The notes: a model not told the origin generated them from the sequence alone. 64,000 bases of DNA from Bordetella parapertussis (GCA_945897365.1 CAMDFD010000015.1:1-64000), one strand, 5' to 3'; counted from the first letter of the stretch, positions 16,961 through 25,891 are shown. Numbers and translations: made by a program.

Positions 16961-17911
16961 ATGAAACCCTCCTCCTCCTTTCATGCAGATCACTACCCCC
17001 GCGACCTCATTGGCTACGGTGCGACCCCTCCCCAAGCCAATTGGCCTGGTCGAGCCAAAATCGCCGTTCAATTTGTCTTGAACTACGAAGAAGGCGCTGA
17101 AAACACGGTTTTAGATGGTGATCCAGGCTCGGAGCGTTTTTTATCGGAAATTGTTGGGGCCGAGAGCTATCCAGCGCGGCACATGAGCATGGAATCGATC
17201 TACGAATACGGTTCTCGCGCAGGCGTTTGGCGAATACTAAGAGAATTTGAGCAAAGAAAGCTTCCATTGACGGTCTTTGGTGTTGCGATCGCCCTCAAGC
17301 GCCATCCAGAACTGACTGCGGCCTTTGTCGAGCAAGGCCATGAAATTGCCTGCCATGGCCTTCGTTGGCTGCATTACCAAAATATCGACATCGATACTGA
17401 GCGCGCACACATGGCGGCGGCCACGGCCATCATCAAAGACCTCACCAAAGGTCAGTGGCCCTTGGGCTGGTATACGGGGCGCGACAGTCCCAATACCCGC
17501 CAACTTGTCGTCGAACACGGCGGTTATGAGTACGATAGCGACAATTATGGTGATGATCTGCCTTTTTGGACGCAAGTAACCAAGTCTGACGGGGCTAAAG
17601 TTCCTCACTTGGTGGTGCCCTACACGCTTGATTCGAATGACATGCGTTTTGCCACCCCTCAGGGCTTTAACACGGGGCAGCACTTTTTTGAATATTTGCG
17701 TGACAGCTTTGACGTGCTCTACGCCGAAGGTGAAGATCACCCCAAAATGCTTTCCATTGGTATGCACTGCCGTTTACTCGGTCGACCTGGGAGAATGATT
17801 GGCTTGCAAAGATTCCTTGACCATATCGCCCGTCATGACAGAGTCTGGGTATGCCGTCGTATTGATATTGCGCACCACTGGAAACAAAACCATCCTTTTG
17901 TGTGGAATTGA
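16961..17911 (+). CDS. puuE: PuuE-type allantoinase (polysaccharide deacetylase fold)
   Basis: Hydrolyses allantoin to allantoate in purine/urate catabolism, by the metal-independent deacetylase-fold enzyme. The 316-residue protein begins YPRDLIGYGATPPQANWPG, continues with FVLNYEEGAENTVLDGD, ESYPARHMSMESIYEYGSRAG, then GHEIACHGLRWLHYQ and GWYTGRDSPNTRQL, which is very close to PuuE. The ATG at 16961 is chosen because family members start just before this point; the frame extends to 16901 but adds Cys-rich residues unlike the family. No other ureide genes (allA, uraD, urate oxidase) are visible nearby, so it is an isolated member of the pathway here. Confidence 0.9.
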   Translation: MKPSSSFHADHYPRDLIGYGATPPQANWPGRAKIAVQFVLNYEEGAENTVLDGDPGSERFLSEIVGAESYPARHMSMESIYEYGSRAGVWRILREFEQRKLPLTVFGVAIALKRHPELTAAFVEQGHEIACHGLRWLHYQNIDIDTERAHMAAATAIIKDLTKGQWPLGWYTGRDSPNTRQLVVEHGGYEYDSDNYGDDLPFWTQVTKSDGAKVPHLVVPYTLDSNDMRFATPQGFNTGQHFFEYLRDSFDVLYAEGEDHPKMLSIGMHCRLLGRPGRMIGLQRFLDHIARHDRVWVCRRIDIAHHWKQNHPFVWN

Positions 17912-18010
17912 CAGGAAACTCGTTGTCTACATAAATAAACAATGCAATAATCTTTGTAGTTGACTGGTGTTTTAGCCAGTAGCCCTTTCGCCCACACAGG
18001 AAGAAGACTC

Positions 18011-18376
18011 ATGACCCAAGCTCAAACCCTCAGCAGCGATGTTCAATCCACCAACGCAGGCAATGTCCTGGCTAATGGTGCCAAGATTATTGGCGAAACA
18101 GTTTTGCCAGGTGCTAGCCTGTTGCTAGACGGCCAATTTGTAAATGGCGCCCTTCACTCAGTCGCTGGCATTGGCGCGCGCATCGCGTTCGGTCCGATTG
18201 GTGTCGTACTCGTCTGTGCTGACTCTTTTTCAAAGTCCGTGACTGACAAATCTCTGTGGGACCATGCTTCTGGTGCATACCAAGCTAACGTAGAAAAACG
18301 TGCCGCTGCAAAAGCTGCGAAAGCCGAAGCAAAAGCTGCTGCCGAAGCTGAAAAAGAAGCCGCTGTAGCTGCCTAA
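18011..18376 (+). CDS. Small protein with Gly/Ala-rich membrane-like core and Ala-Lys-Glu tail, unknown function
   Basis: A 121-residue protein. Residues about 15-70 (ANGAKIIGETVLPGASLLLD, then GALHSVAGIGARIAFGPIGV) are Gly/Ala-rich and weakly hydrophobic. The last 30 residues are an Ala/Lys/Glu helix (AKAAKAEAKAAAEAEKEAA). This resembles small proteins annotated as DUF6072, but I hold that loosely. The ATG at 18011 has AGGAAGA upstream, better than the ATG-less extension to 17960. A strong terminator follows at 18431-18457, so it is probably a single-gene, well-expressed unit. Confidence 0.72.
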   Translation: MTQAQTLSSDVQSTNAGNVLANGAKIIGETVLPGASLLLDGQFVNGALHSVAGIGARIAFGPIGVVLVCADSFSKSVTDKSLWDHASGAYQANVEKRAAAKAAKAEAKAAAEAEKEAAVAA

Positions 18377-18380
18377 GCTG

Positions 18381-19199
18381 TTGTCTGAATTCAATACGAA
18401 CCACCAGAGCACTTTGCTCTGGTCACTACTAAAAAGCGGACCTCAGTCCGCTTTTTTCTTATCTCCAAACGAAATCCACGCTTGGTACGCGAGGCCTGAA
18501 GATTTCAACGACGAAGCCACACAACAGAAATTTCGCTCTTGGCTCTCTGAAACTGAACGCGCTTGTCTCAAGGCATTGCGCTTTGAACAAGACCGACTCA
18601 CATATCTCGTGGCGCATGCTTTGTTAAGGGCGGCACTCTCAAGCTATACGGATGTCAAACCTGCTGATTGGCAATTTCAAACCAATCCGTTTAATAAGCC
18701 TTTCATCGCTCCCCCCCTTAATACGCTAGGTCTGCATTTCAATCTCAGTCACACCAACGGCTTGGTCGCCCTTGCCTTGACAAGGGTTGGGTCTGTGGGC
18801 ATCGACGTTGAATCGACATCACGCGAACAGAATATCTCTGAGATTGCACCAGACATTCTGACCTCAAACGAATATTTCGATTTAAACCAACAAGCACAAA
18901 CAGATCAACATACTCGACTACTCAAGTACTGGACGCTCAAAGAGGCTTTTGTAAAAGCAACGGGCCTGGGATTGACCTCTGGACTTCAAACCTTTGAGTT
19001 TGATCTAGAGGCGCAGCCTCAGCCTATCATCCGGTTTTTATCTCCAAAGGATACGCTTGCGAAAAACTGGCAGTTTAAGCAGTGCATCCTGTCCTCTGGT
19101 CACATCCTCGCCTTGGCGCATCATCATCCTGAGGCGCTACACGCAAAAGTCTCACTGAACGAAGCGCTCTGGCTTCAAGAGACGGCCAATCTCGGTTAA
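18381..19199 (+). CDS. 4'-phosphopantetheinyl transferase (Sfp/AcpT type); start uncertain
   Basis: Transfers the phosphopantetheine arm from CoA to carrier proteins. The body contains IHAWYARPED, LSETERACLKALRFEQDRLTY, HFNLSHTNGLVALALT, VGIDVE (metal-binding Asp/Glu) and WTLKEAFVKATGLGL, the complete signature of Sfp-type enzymes. Family members start near IHAWY, but no ATG or GTG lies there. The only standard starts are TTG codons at 18381 and 18414, and translation from them would read through the two hairpins at 18404-18457. The ATC in NEIHAW is another possibility. Readthrough of the terminator would be needed if the promoter is upstream. No polyketide or NRPS genes are in view, so the partner carrier protein is unknown. 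Confidence 0.85.
   Translation: MSEFNTNHQSTLLWSLLKSGPQSAFFLSPNEIHAWYARPEDFNDEATQQKFRSWLSETERACLKALRFEQDRLTYLVAHALLRAALSSYTDVKPADWQFQTNPFNKPFIAPPLNTLGLHFNLSHTNGLVALALTRVGSVGIDVESTSREQNISEIAPDILTSNEYFDLNQQAQTDQHTRLLKYWTLKEAFVKATGLGLTSGLQTFEFDLEAQPQPIIRFLSPKDTLAKNWQFKQCILSSGHILALAHHHPEALHAKVSLNEALWLQETANLG
18404..18422 (+). terminator. Hairpin just upstream of the main terminator
   Basis: CCAGAGCACTTTGCTCTGG is a near-perfect hairpin (CCAGAGCA/TGCTCTGG). It has no T-run, and stands 27 bases after the stop of the small Ala-rich gene, directly before the stronger hairpin at 18431. Confidence 0.5.
18431..18457 (+). terminator. Rho-independent terminator
   Basis: AAAAAGCGGAC and GTCCGCTTTTTT form an 11-bp stem around CTCA, ending in a T-run: a textbook intrinsic terminator, 55 bases after the stop of the 18011-18376 gene. 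Unusually, it lies inside the 5' part of the open frame of the phosphopantetheinyl transferase gene. Confidence 0.85.
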
Positions 19200-19248
19200 G
19201 GTAATGGGTATGACAACCATTCTTTGATCTGAAATCCTGCCAATAAAA

Positions 19249-20292
19249 ATGACTCAACACATGCTTGAATTTAGAAGTGACAATTGTGGCAGCGCTGCTC
19301 CCGAAATCGTAGAGGCCATCGCACGTGCGAACCAAGGCAATGCCATCGGCTACGGCGCGGACGATCTCACACGCAAGCTCAACGAGACACTGAGCACAAT
19401 CTTTGAAACCTCAGTGCGCGTTTTTCCGATTCCAACTGGTACAGGCGCTAATGCACTTGCCCTTGCCGCGACAGGTACACCGTTTGGCGCTGTTTACTGC
19501 AGCCCTGAAGCGCATATCAATACCTCTGAGTGCAATGCCGTTGGTTTTTTTGGTAGCGGCCTGAAGGTCACTCCCATTGACGGGATTCACGGCAAGGTTT
19601 GCCCTGAGTCGCTTGAAACACAGCTTAACAATGCGGGCTTTGGGCAAGCGCACAAGAGTCAACCCGTCGCGGTCAACCTTGTTCAGGCAACTGATCTTGG
19701 CGCTGTTTATTCCGTTGAAGAAATCAGCCGTATCAGTACCCTTGCCCATGGCAAAAATCTGACGGTGCACATGGATGGCGCTCGTTTTGCAAATGCCCTT
19801 GCCTATCTTGGTTGTAGCCCTGCAGAAATGACTTGGAAAGCAGGCGTGGATATTCTTTCACTTGGTGTCACTAAAAATGGTGGGTTACTGAGCGATGCCA
19901 TTGTCGTGTTTAATCCAGAAATCGCAGAAAACATCGGCTTTCATCTCCGCCGTGGTGGCATGATCTGGTCCAAGATGCGTTTTGCCTCGGCTCAAGTTTT
20001 AGCTTACGTAGAAAATGATCTCTGGTTAAAGCTCGCTCGCCAATCCAATGCAGCGGCTCAGCAATTGATGACCGGTATTCACAGCACGCCCGGCGCGCGT
20101 CTCATCGCCCCGGTGCAGGCCAATGAGCTTTTTGTTGAAATGAGCGCCAATGCACTGGATCATCTCGCACGCGATGGTGTGTTGTATTACAGGCGTGGAC
20201 CACGGCTTGCTCGCTTTGTTTGTCGCTGGGATACGACTGAGGATGAGGTCAATCAATTATTGACATTGATTGCGCGACACGCACAGACTTAA
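19249..20292 (+). CDS. Low-specificity L-threonine aldolase-like PLP enzyme
   Basis: PLP-dependent cleavage of threonine/allo-threonine to glycine and acetaldehyde (beta-eliminating lyase family). The 347-residue protein has RSDNCGSAAPEIVEAI, a TGTGANALAL region stacking the cofactor, VHMDGARFANAL (the Asp binding the pyridine N), and SLGVTKNGG with the Schiff-base Lys. The KNGG context and the overall length match the LtaE-like group found in proteobacteria. A second Met four codons in is an alternative start. Confidence 0.9.
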   Translation: MTQHMLEFRSDNCGSAAPEIVEAIARANQGNAIGYGADDLTRKLNETLSTIFETSVRVFPIPTGTGANALALAATGTPFGAVYCSPEAHINTSECNAVGFFGSGLKVTPIDGIHGKVCPESLETQLNNAGFGQAHKSQPVAVNLVQATDLGAVYSVEEISRISTLAHGKNLTVHMDGARFANALAYLGCSPAEMTWKAGVDILSLGVTKNGGLLSDAIVVFNPEIAENIGFHLRRGGMIWSKMRFASAQVLAYVENDLWLKLARQSNAAAQQLMTGIHSTPGARLIAPVQANELFVEMSANALDHLARDGVLYYRRGPRLARFVCRWDTTEDEVNQLLTLIARHAQT

Positions 20293-20336
20293 CGAAGGCT
20301 TTAAATCTATTTTCTAATGTTTTTAAGCTCACGCAT

Positions 20337-20708
20337 ATGAATAAAATGCATATGAACACATTGATGATTCGTTTAATTTGCATCGCCATACTTGGACTTG
20401 TAAGTGTTGCGAATGCCTCCGCTTCAGGGCTCACACTTGCACAGTATCGAGAGTGGAATCGGGACCCAATCAAAAAAGAAATGCTCAATACTTATACGGC
20501 GGGCATGGGCCAAGGCGTTACTTTCGCAAACATCTATAACAAGACACAAAAAATACCGATGATTTTTTGTCCGCCGGATTCACTGCAAATTACGGGAGAC
20601 CTGACAAATACCGTTCTGGCCAAATTCATCGCTAAGAATAGTTTCAAACCCACCGACGAAATATCGATCATTTTGATATTTGCAATGAAAGATGCTTATC
20701 CTTGCTAA
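20337..20708 (+). CDS. Small exported protein, possibly Rap1a/Tai-like
   Basis: A 123-residue protein with a signal peptide (LICIAILGLVSVANASA), then GLTLAQYREWNRDP, GMGQGVTFANIYNK, IFCPPDSL and a C-terminal KDAYPC. The spacing of a Gly-rich helix, F-C-x-P and a terminal Pro-Cys is like the Rap1a/Tai family, some members of which are immunity proteins to type VI amidases. No effector gene or secretion locus is near, so I do not claim immunity function. Its stop codon lies at the edge of a tRNA-Pro fragment (20707-20749), so its 3' end may have been shaped by a recombination event. Confidence 0.65.
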   Translation: MNKMHMNTLMIRLICIAILGLVSVANASASGLTLAQYREWNRDPIKKEMLNTYTAGMGQGVTFANIYNKTQKIPMIFCPPDSLQITGDLTNTVLAKFIAKNSFKPTDEISIILIFAMKDAYPC

Positions 20709-20749
20709 CGGAAGGATTCGAACCTTCTAACCCTTGCACCCCACGCAAT
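20707..20749 (-). repeat. tRNA-Pro fragment (T arm and part of anticodon arm), possible attachment-site scar
   Basis: This segment matches the intact tRNA-Pro at 22594-22670 at about 40 of 43 positions, from AACGGAAGGATTCGAACC through CCCTTGCACCCCACGCAA, in the same orientation. The acceptor 3' end and the D arm are missing and the anticodon stem carries changes, so it cannot be a functional tRNA. Together with the intact gene it brackets the amidohydrolase gene, as attL/attR would after integration downstream of a tRNA. No integrase remains, so an old partial tRNA duplication is the alternative. Confidence 0.8.
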
Positions 20750-20801
20750 ACCTATTAAAAATTCGGTGCTATGAAGTCTTATACCGTCTTAACAATCTAA
20801 A

Positions 20802-22388
20802 TTATTGTGGATTTTTTTTAAGTGTACTCATGAGTGCCTCACCAGGGCGAGAGTCTTTGAGTAGATTTCCATCTCGAATCACGAATTTTCCATTCACCAT
20901 GACATACTCCATGCCTTGAGAAGGTTGCCGGGGATTCTCGTAATCCGCACGTGGCTCGACTTTACTGAGATCAAACACAATAATATCTGCATCCATACCA
21001 GGTTGGATGCGTCCCTTAAATTTCGCCTGATCCGATGCCGTCGCAACTAGATTCGCAGGCAGCAAACTGCCACGTCTGAAGACGTCAATGAGACTCATGG
21101 ATTGTTGTTCTCTGACATAGCGTGAAATGACCGTTGTAAATGTCGCTGCAGTTCTAGGATGCGAATAGGCCTGCTCCGGCAGAGGCCAAACTTCTTCTTT
21201 TATTTCCTTGCCATTGATGGCGTAAGGCACCGCGTCAGAGGCGATCATTGTGTCTTGAAACAATACAGCCGTATCGATGAACTTCATCTCCTCTGGCTTC
21301 TTTTCATCTAGATAATGAACAACGATAAGACCGCCAGGATCTTGGGATCGTATTTCACTGAGGCGAGTGTCACTGGCGATACGTTCTTTTGTTTGTAAAT
21401 AATAAATATCTGAAGACTTGATCCCTACCTGAGGCAAATTCTCAGGTCGTAAGAAGGGGGCACCAATTACCGTTGACCCCGCTCCAAATGGATATGCTTC
21501 AGTTGTCACAAGGAGTTTTTTACCTTGTGCTTTTTCAATCAAGGGGATGACATCAACGATTTTTCTCAAGGAGGTACTGTTAATGTGACAAATATGCATT
21601 CTTGCCCCCGTCCCTGCCGCAACGCCAAGCAGTTCAATGAAGCCCTCAACCGCACCGTTTGGTTCAAAGGTATTTTTTGTACGCAGATGTGTATAGGTGG
21701 GTACGTCATATTTCGCTGCGAGTGTTGCCAAGGCGACGTATTCTTCCCGGTTGGTATCAGGTGCGTATCCCGTGACAATGCCGATACCCATCCCGCCATC
21801 CAGCATTTCTTGTTCGACTAACGTGACGACTGCTTGTGATTGATCTGGAGGTAATAGTTTTGACCATTTAGGCCATCCAAAATATTTAGTGGCTGTTTCA
21901 AGGCTGCCATCCAAATCTTTGATACCGTCTGCGACGGAAAGCCTTGCTCCAACCCAAGAAGCACTAAATCCATAATTCAAGGGAAGATTAAGTTTTGCGG
22001 CGTTTGCATAGGCTTTCTTAATTGGAAATCCGCCAGCTTCTAGTTCAAGAGCAGTGGTGACGCCATCAAAAGCCTGCATCCAAAATGTCGGTACATTGAC
22101 GCCATGGACATGCAAATCAATAAATCCCGGACCCAGTATTTTTCCTTTCGCATCAATTTCGACTTTTCCTTTTAGTGGTTCAGTCGAGACGGATATAATT
22201 TTTTTCCCTGTAATGCCCACATCGCGAATAGCGTCTAATTTTGTCTCTGGATCGATGACGCGACCTTGTTTGAATACCACGTCAAATATAGGTTGCTGTG
22301 CCTGACTCGCTCCAGCAATAAAAATCATCAACAACCCCACAAGAAAGCTTGCAAAAGATTTTTTATATTCAACATTGATTTTATTCAT
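20802..22388 (-). CDS. Exported D-aminoacylase-like amidohydrolase
   Basis: Amidohydrolase of the N-acyl-D-amino-acid deacylase group, about 528 residues. The ATG at 22386-22388 (MNKINVEYKKSF) precedes a signal peptide ending at GASQAQQ and has AAGTGA upstream; the frame extends to 22445 but only adds unlikely residues. Visible are VVFKQGRVIDPETKLDAIRD, the metal motif GFIDLHVHG, YTHLRTKN, ARMHICHINSTS and a C-terminal GRIQPGMDADIIVFDLSKV plus YVMVNGKFVI. Exact substrate unknown. It is the only gene between the tRNA-Pro fragment and the intact tRNA-Pro. Confidence 0.88.
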   Translation of the reverse strand: MNKINVEYKKSFASFLVGLLMIFIAGASQAQQPIFDVVFKQGRVIDPETKLDAIRDVGITGKKIISVSTEPLKGKVEIDAKGKILGPGFIDLHVHGVNVPTFWMQAFDGVTTALELEAGGFPIKKAYANAAKLNLPLNYGFSASWVGARLSVADGIKDLDGSLETATKYFGWPKWSKLLPPDQSQAVVTLVEQEMLDGGMGIGIVTGYAPDTNREEYVALATLAAKYDVPTYTHLRTKNTFEPNGAVEGFIELLGVAAGTGARMHICHINSTSLRKIVDVIPLIEKAQGKKLLVTTEAYPFGAGSTVIGAPFLRPENLPQVGIKSSDIYYLQTKERIASDTRLSEIRSQDPGGLIVVHYLDEKKPEEMKFIDTAVLFQDTMIASDAVPYAINGKEIKEEVWPLPEQAYSHPRTAATFTTVISRYVREQQSMSLIDVFRRGSLLPANLVATASDQAKFKGRIQPGMDADIIVFDLSKVEPRADYENPRQPSQGMEYVMVNGKFVIRDGNLLKDSRPGEALMSTLKKNPQ

Positions 22389-22550
22389 ATGATCACTTAA
22401 GCGATGAGAGCGAGTATTAGAAAAGTATCTTTTACTGTGATGCAATGATGAATCAAGGTAAAGAGCACGGATGTTTAAATTATTAGAATGTCGTAATGAG
22501 CTATTGTCAAATCTAGTCGGTAACCAGCAAGCGATATTTCCAAGGCAAAC

Positions 22551-22585
22551 AAAAAGGGCTAGCTTCTTATGAAAGCTAACCCTTT
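22551..22585 (-). terminator. Rho-independent terminator after tRNA-Pro
   Basis: On the minus strand AAAGGGTTAGCTT pairs with AAGCTAGCCCTTT around a short loop and is followed by Ts. It lies eight bases past the tRNA-Pro CCA end and would terminate the merR/tRNA-Pro transcript. Confidence 0.85.
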
Positions 22586-22593
22586 GATATGAC

Positions 22594-22672
<79 letters not shown>

Positions 22673-22681
22673 AGACGAAGA

Positions 22682-23083
22682 TTATATCAGAGACTTACGC
22701 AGGGTCGGTGCGACGCTCGAGAGCAGATCTTTGATTCCCATCAACTCAGTACGCAAAGCATTGAGTTCTAGCGCAGTCAAACGCACTGCCGCATCAGGAT
22801 CCTGCGCAGTATCGCGTCCCTCACTCAAACGGTTACGAGCACCACTAATCGTAAAACCTTGTTCATACAACAACTCGCGGATTTTGCGAATCAACAATAC
22901 TTCGTGATGTTGATAATAGCGACGATTACCGCGACGCTTGACAGGCTTGAGCTGCGTGAATTCCTGCTCCCAATAGCGCAGCACGTGTGGCTTGACGCCA
23001 CATAAGTCGCTCACTTCACCAATCGTGAAGTAGCGCTTTGCGGGGATGGGGGGAAGCACAACGGACTTATCAGAAATAGTCAT
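22682..23083 (-). CDS. MerR-family transcriptional regulator
   Basis: A 133-residue protein with the N-terminal winged helix KRYFTIGEVSDLCGVKPHVL, then RYWEQEFTQLKPVKRRGNRRYY and a short coiled region. There is no cysteine-rich effector domain. This is the short MerR type regularly found directly after ihfA in betaproteobacteria; its targets are not established. It follows ihfA by 41 bp on the same strand. Confidence 0.9.
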   Translation of the reverse strand: MTISDKSVVLPPIPAKRYFTIGEVSDLCGVKPHVLRYWEQEFTQLKPVKRRGNRRYYQHHEVLLIRKIRELLYEQGFTISGARNRLSEGRDTAQDPDAAVRLTALELNALRTELMGIKDLLSSVAPTLRKSLI

Positions 23084-23124
23084 AACCCAGTCGAATTGCT
23101 CAATACAGTAAAGCCAGTGTATCT

Positions 23125-23451
23125 CTAACTGGCGGAAACGGGTTCACCTGGATGTTCTACCGCGCCTTTTAACTTTTGGCTTGCATGGAAAGTTACCACA
23201 CGTCTGGCAGCGATTGGAATGGTTTCACCCGTCTTGGGATTACGACCAGGACGGGGAGGTTTGTGACGGACTTGGAAATTACCAAAACCAGAGAGCTTGA
23301 CCGGCTCACCACGCGCCAACGCATCTCGAATTTCTTCGAAAAACGTATCCACAATATCTTTTGCTTCTCTTTTGTTTAGTCCAACACGGTCAAACAACAT
23401 TTCTGCTAGTTCAGCCTTTGTGAGCGTTCTTGGTTCGGTCATTTTTATCAA
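23125..23451 (-). CDS. ihfA: Integration host factor alpha subunit
   Basis: DNA-bending protein; pairs with IhfB. The 108-residue protein shows TKAELAEMLFDRVGLNKREAK, FFEEIRDALARGEPVKLSGFG, then NFQVRHKPPRPGRNPKTGE with the Pro that intercalates in the minor groove and IPIAARRVVTFHAS. It lies 28 bp after pheT on the same strand, the usual pheS-pheT-ihfA order. IHF would also be the natural architect for the sigma-54 promoter of glnK in this window (inference). Confidence 0.97.
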   Translation of the reverse strand: MIKMTEPRTLTKAELAEMLFDRVGLNKREAKDIVDTFFEEIRDALARGEPVKLSGFGNFQVRHKPPRPGRNPKTGETIPIAARRVVTFHASQKLKGAVEHPGEPVSAS

Positions 23452-23479
23452 CTATCAAATATTGGGCGATTAACCAAGA

Positions 23480-25891
23480 CTATCGTGGACGTGCTTGATG
23501 ACCGACTTCAAGGGCTTCGCGGATTTTACTCATGCAAGCATCCACACGCGCATCATCAAGGGTCACTTCATTGTCTTGCAACGACACTCTAAAAGCTACA
23601 CTCTTTTCATTCGACTCGCTCTTTGCGGGATCTCGCCACAAATCGAACAAACTAACATGCTGAACAACACTCAGATTGGTATCACTGGCGATCGTTTTTG
23701 CTATGGTATCCAATAAAGCCTGTACTGGCGTATCGGTAGAAACCCAAATAGCCAAGTCTCTTTGAACCAGAGGTTGGCGCGAAAGCTCCCGGACTTCTGG
23801 CATCGCAATGGCCGTCAGTGCATCAAGGTGAACCTCGAGTACAACGGGCGCTGTAGAAAGCTCTTGCTCCTGCACCCAGCGAGGATGCAACTCCCCAATC
23901 CAACCAATATGTTGACCCTCAAGCACGATTTCAGCACTGCGTCCTGGATGCAGAATGGGGTGCTGTTTGACATTGAAGCGCAGGGCTGAGGCTTTGACAC
24001 CAAACAGCGTTTCGAGGTCGTGCTTGACGTCATAGAAATCAACCGAACGCGAGGGCTCGCCCCACTGATCCTCGCGCACAGAACCCCAGGCAGCAAGTGC
24101 AAGATGCTGAGGCTGATGGATACCGGCGACCGTCAAAGGTCCATCTTTAACTAAGGTATCTTTCATATAGACACGACCGAGTTCAAATACTCGCACACGT
24201 GATTGCTTGCGATTGGCGTTATATCGAATATTTGCAATCAAGCCAGGTAGCAAAGATGACCGCATGACTGCTAATTGACTGGCGATCGGGTTGAGCAAGC
24301 GGATGGGATCTGGTTGTCCACACATCCCCTCTTCCCACGCCGTCTCTACAAAGGAAAAATTAATCACCTCTTGATAACCCAAGCCGGCCACTTGATGGCG
24401 AATCGTGTGCGCAGACCGAGTGACTTCGGGATCCATACGCATACGTGCAGCCGCAATCGGGGGCACAGCGGGAATATTCTCAAAACCAATAATTCTGGCG
24501 ATTTCTTCAATCAAATCTTCTTCGATCTGAATATCAAAGCGATAAGAAGGTGGCTCAACGACAAACACCTCGTCTGCCACGGTGTAAGAAAACCCCAAGC
24601 GCGTAAAGGTTTGCTCAACATCGGCTTGGCTAACAGTGACACCAAGAATGCGGCAACAACGCTCCAAGCGCATGTTGACTGGAAGTCGTTGGGGCACGTT
24701 GATTAGCTGATCATCAATCGGCCCTGCTTGTCCACCGCAAATGTCAATAATTAAATTTGTAATAAAATCAATGTGTTCTGGGATATTATTAAAGTCAACT
24801 CCACGCTCAAAACGATGACTGGCTTCGGAGTTGAGTTTGAGTTTTCGGGCACGCCCTGCAATCGCATCCGGATACCAGAATGCCGCTTCGAGATAGATAT
24901 TTTGTGTATCTAATGAAACGGCGACACCGAGTCCGCCCATAATGCCAGCCAAACTCTCTGCGACATCACCGCTGGCAATCACGCCATAGGACTCGTCCAG
25001 TTCAATCGTCTGTTCATTGAGCAGGGTCAGCGTTTCACCCTTGCGCCCCCAGCGAATCTCCATCTTCGGTTCAGGCAACTTGTCCAGATCGAACACGTGC
25101 GTGGGACGACCAAGCTCAAGCATGACATAGTTGGAAATATCAACCAAAGCCGTCACCGAGCGCTGTCCGGCACGCTCGAGACGCTCAACCATCCAAGCGG
25201 GCGACACTGCACGCGCATCGACGCCACGTATGACTCGACCGCCGAAGCGACCACACAGATCGGGGGCCAACACCTCAACAGGCAGTATTTCATCCAACGT
25301 GACCTGAACCGGGGTCATCGCGGGCATGCACAATTCAGCACCCGTCAAGGCAGCGACCTCGCGGGCAACACCTAGTATTGAGAGGCAATCTGCACGATTT
25401 GGCGTGAGCTTGAGTGTAAAGAGTGTGTCATCAAGATCCAGTGCATCGCGGATACTTTCACCCACAACTGCGCTCTCTGGCAATACTAACAAGCCACCAT
25501 GATCTTGAGATAAACCTAACTCACGAGCAGAGCACAACATTCCCGATGACTCAACACCGCGCATCTTGGCGATGCCGATACTCATGCCGCCCGGCAGTGT
25601 TGCACCCACAGTTGCCAGGGGCACCTTGATTCCGGCAGCCGCATTGGGAGCACCACAGACGATTTGTATCGGCGAACTTGCACCTGCATCAACCATGCAT
25701 ACGCGTAACTTGTCTGCATTGGGATGCGGTTCAGCGCTCAAAATGTGCGCCACGACCACGCCAGAAAAAGCTGGGGCGACAGGATTGGTTTCCTCAACCT
25801 CTAAACCTGCCATCGTCAAGCGGTGTGACAGCTCCTCGGTAGAGATTTCAGGATTAACAAGGGCGCGTAGCCAGGACTCAGGAAATTGCAT
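23480..25891 (-). CDS. pheT: Phenylalanyl-tRNA synthetase beta chain
   Basis: Large subunit of the alpha2-beta2 enzyme charging tRNA-Phe. The 803-residue protein starts MQFPESWLRALVNP, has the tRNA-binding (OB-fold) segment VVVAHILSAEPHPNADKLRV, the B3/B4 editing domain, B5 with DLIEEIARIIGFENIPAVPP, and the C-terminal anticodon-binding domain (SRQPLVQRDLAIWV). Length is normal. It lies 27 bp downstream of pheS. Confidence 0.97.
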   Translation of the reverse strand: MQFPESWLRALVNPEISTEELSHRLTMAGLEVEETNPVAPAFSGVVVAHILSAEPHPNADKLRVCMVDAGASSPIQIVCGAPNAAAGIKVPLATVGATLPGGMSIGIAKMRGVESSGMLCSARELGLSQDHGGLLVLPESAVVGESIRDALDLDDTLFTLKLTPNRADCLSILGVAREVAALTGAELCMPAMTPVQVTLDEILPVEVLAPDLCGRFGGRVIRGVDARAVSPAWMVERLERAGQRSVTALVDISNYVMLELGRPTHVFDLDKLPEPKMEIRWGRKGETLTLLNEQTIELDESYGVIASGDVAESLAGIMGGLGVAVSLDTQNIYLEAAFWYPDAIAGRARKLKLNSEASHRFERGVDFNNIPEHIDFITNLIIDICGGQAGPIDDQLINVPQRLPVNMRLERCCRILGVTVSQADVEQTFTRLGFSYTVADEVFVVEPPSYRFDIQIEEDLIEEIARIIGFENIPAVPPIAAARMRMDPEVTRSAHTIRHQVAGLGYQEVINFSFVETAWEEGMCGQPDPIRLLNPIASQLAVMRSSLLPGLIANIRYNANRKQSRVRVFELGRVYMKDTLVKDGPLTVAGIHQPQHLALAAWGSVREDQWGEPSRSVDFYDVKHDLETLFGVKASALRFNVKQHPILHPGRSAEIVLEGQHIGWIGELHPRWVQEQELSTAPVVLEVHLDALTAIAMPEVRELSRQPLVQRDLAIWVSTDTPVQALLDTIAKTIASDTNLSVVQHVSLFDLWRDPAKSESNEKSVAFRVSLQDNEVTLDDARVDACMSKIREALEVGHQARPR

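Noticed and set aside
17237..17767. Long minus-strand frame within puuE
   Set aside because: It is fully antisense to a well-supported enzyme and shows no domain or start signal.
20707..20749. A second functional tRNA gene
   Set aside because: The acceptor stem and D arm are absent and the anticodon stem is altered, so only a fragment remains.
24275..24706. Plus-strand frame within pheT
   Set aside because: Shadow of the minus-strand synthetase gene; no recognisable protein.
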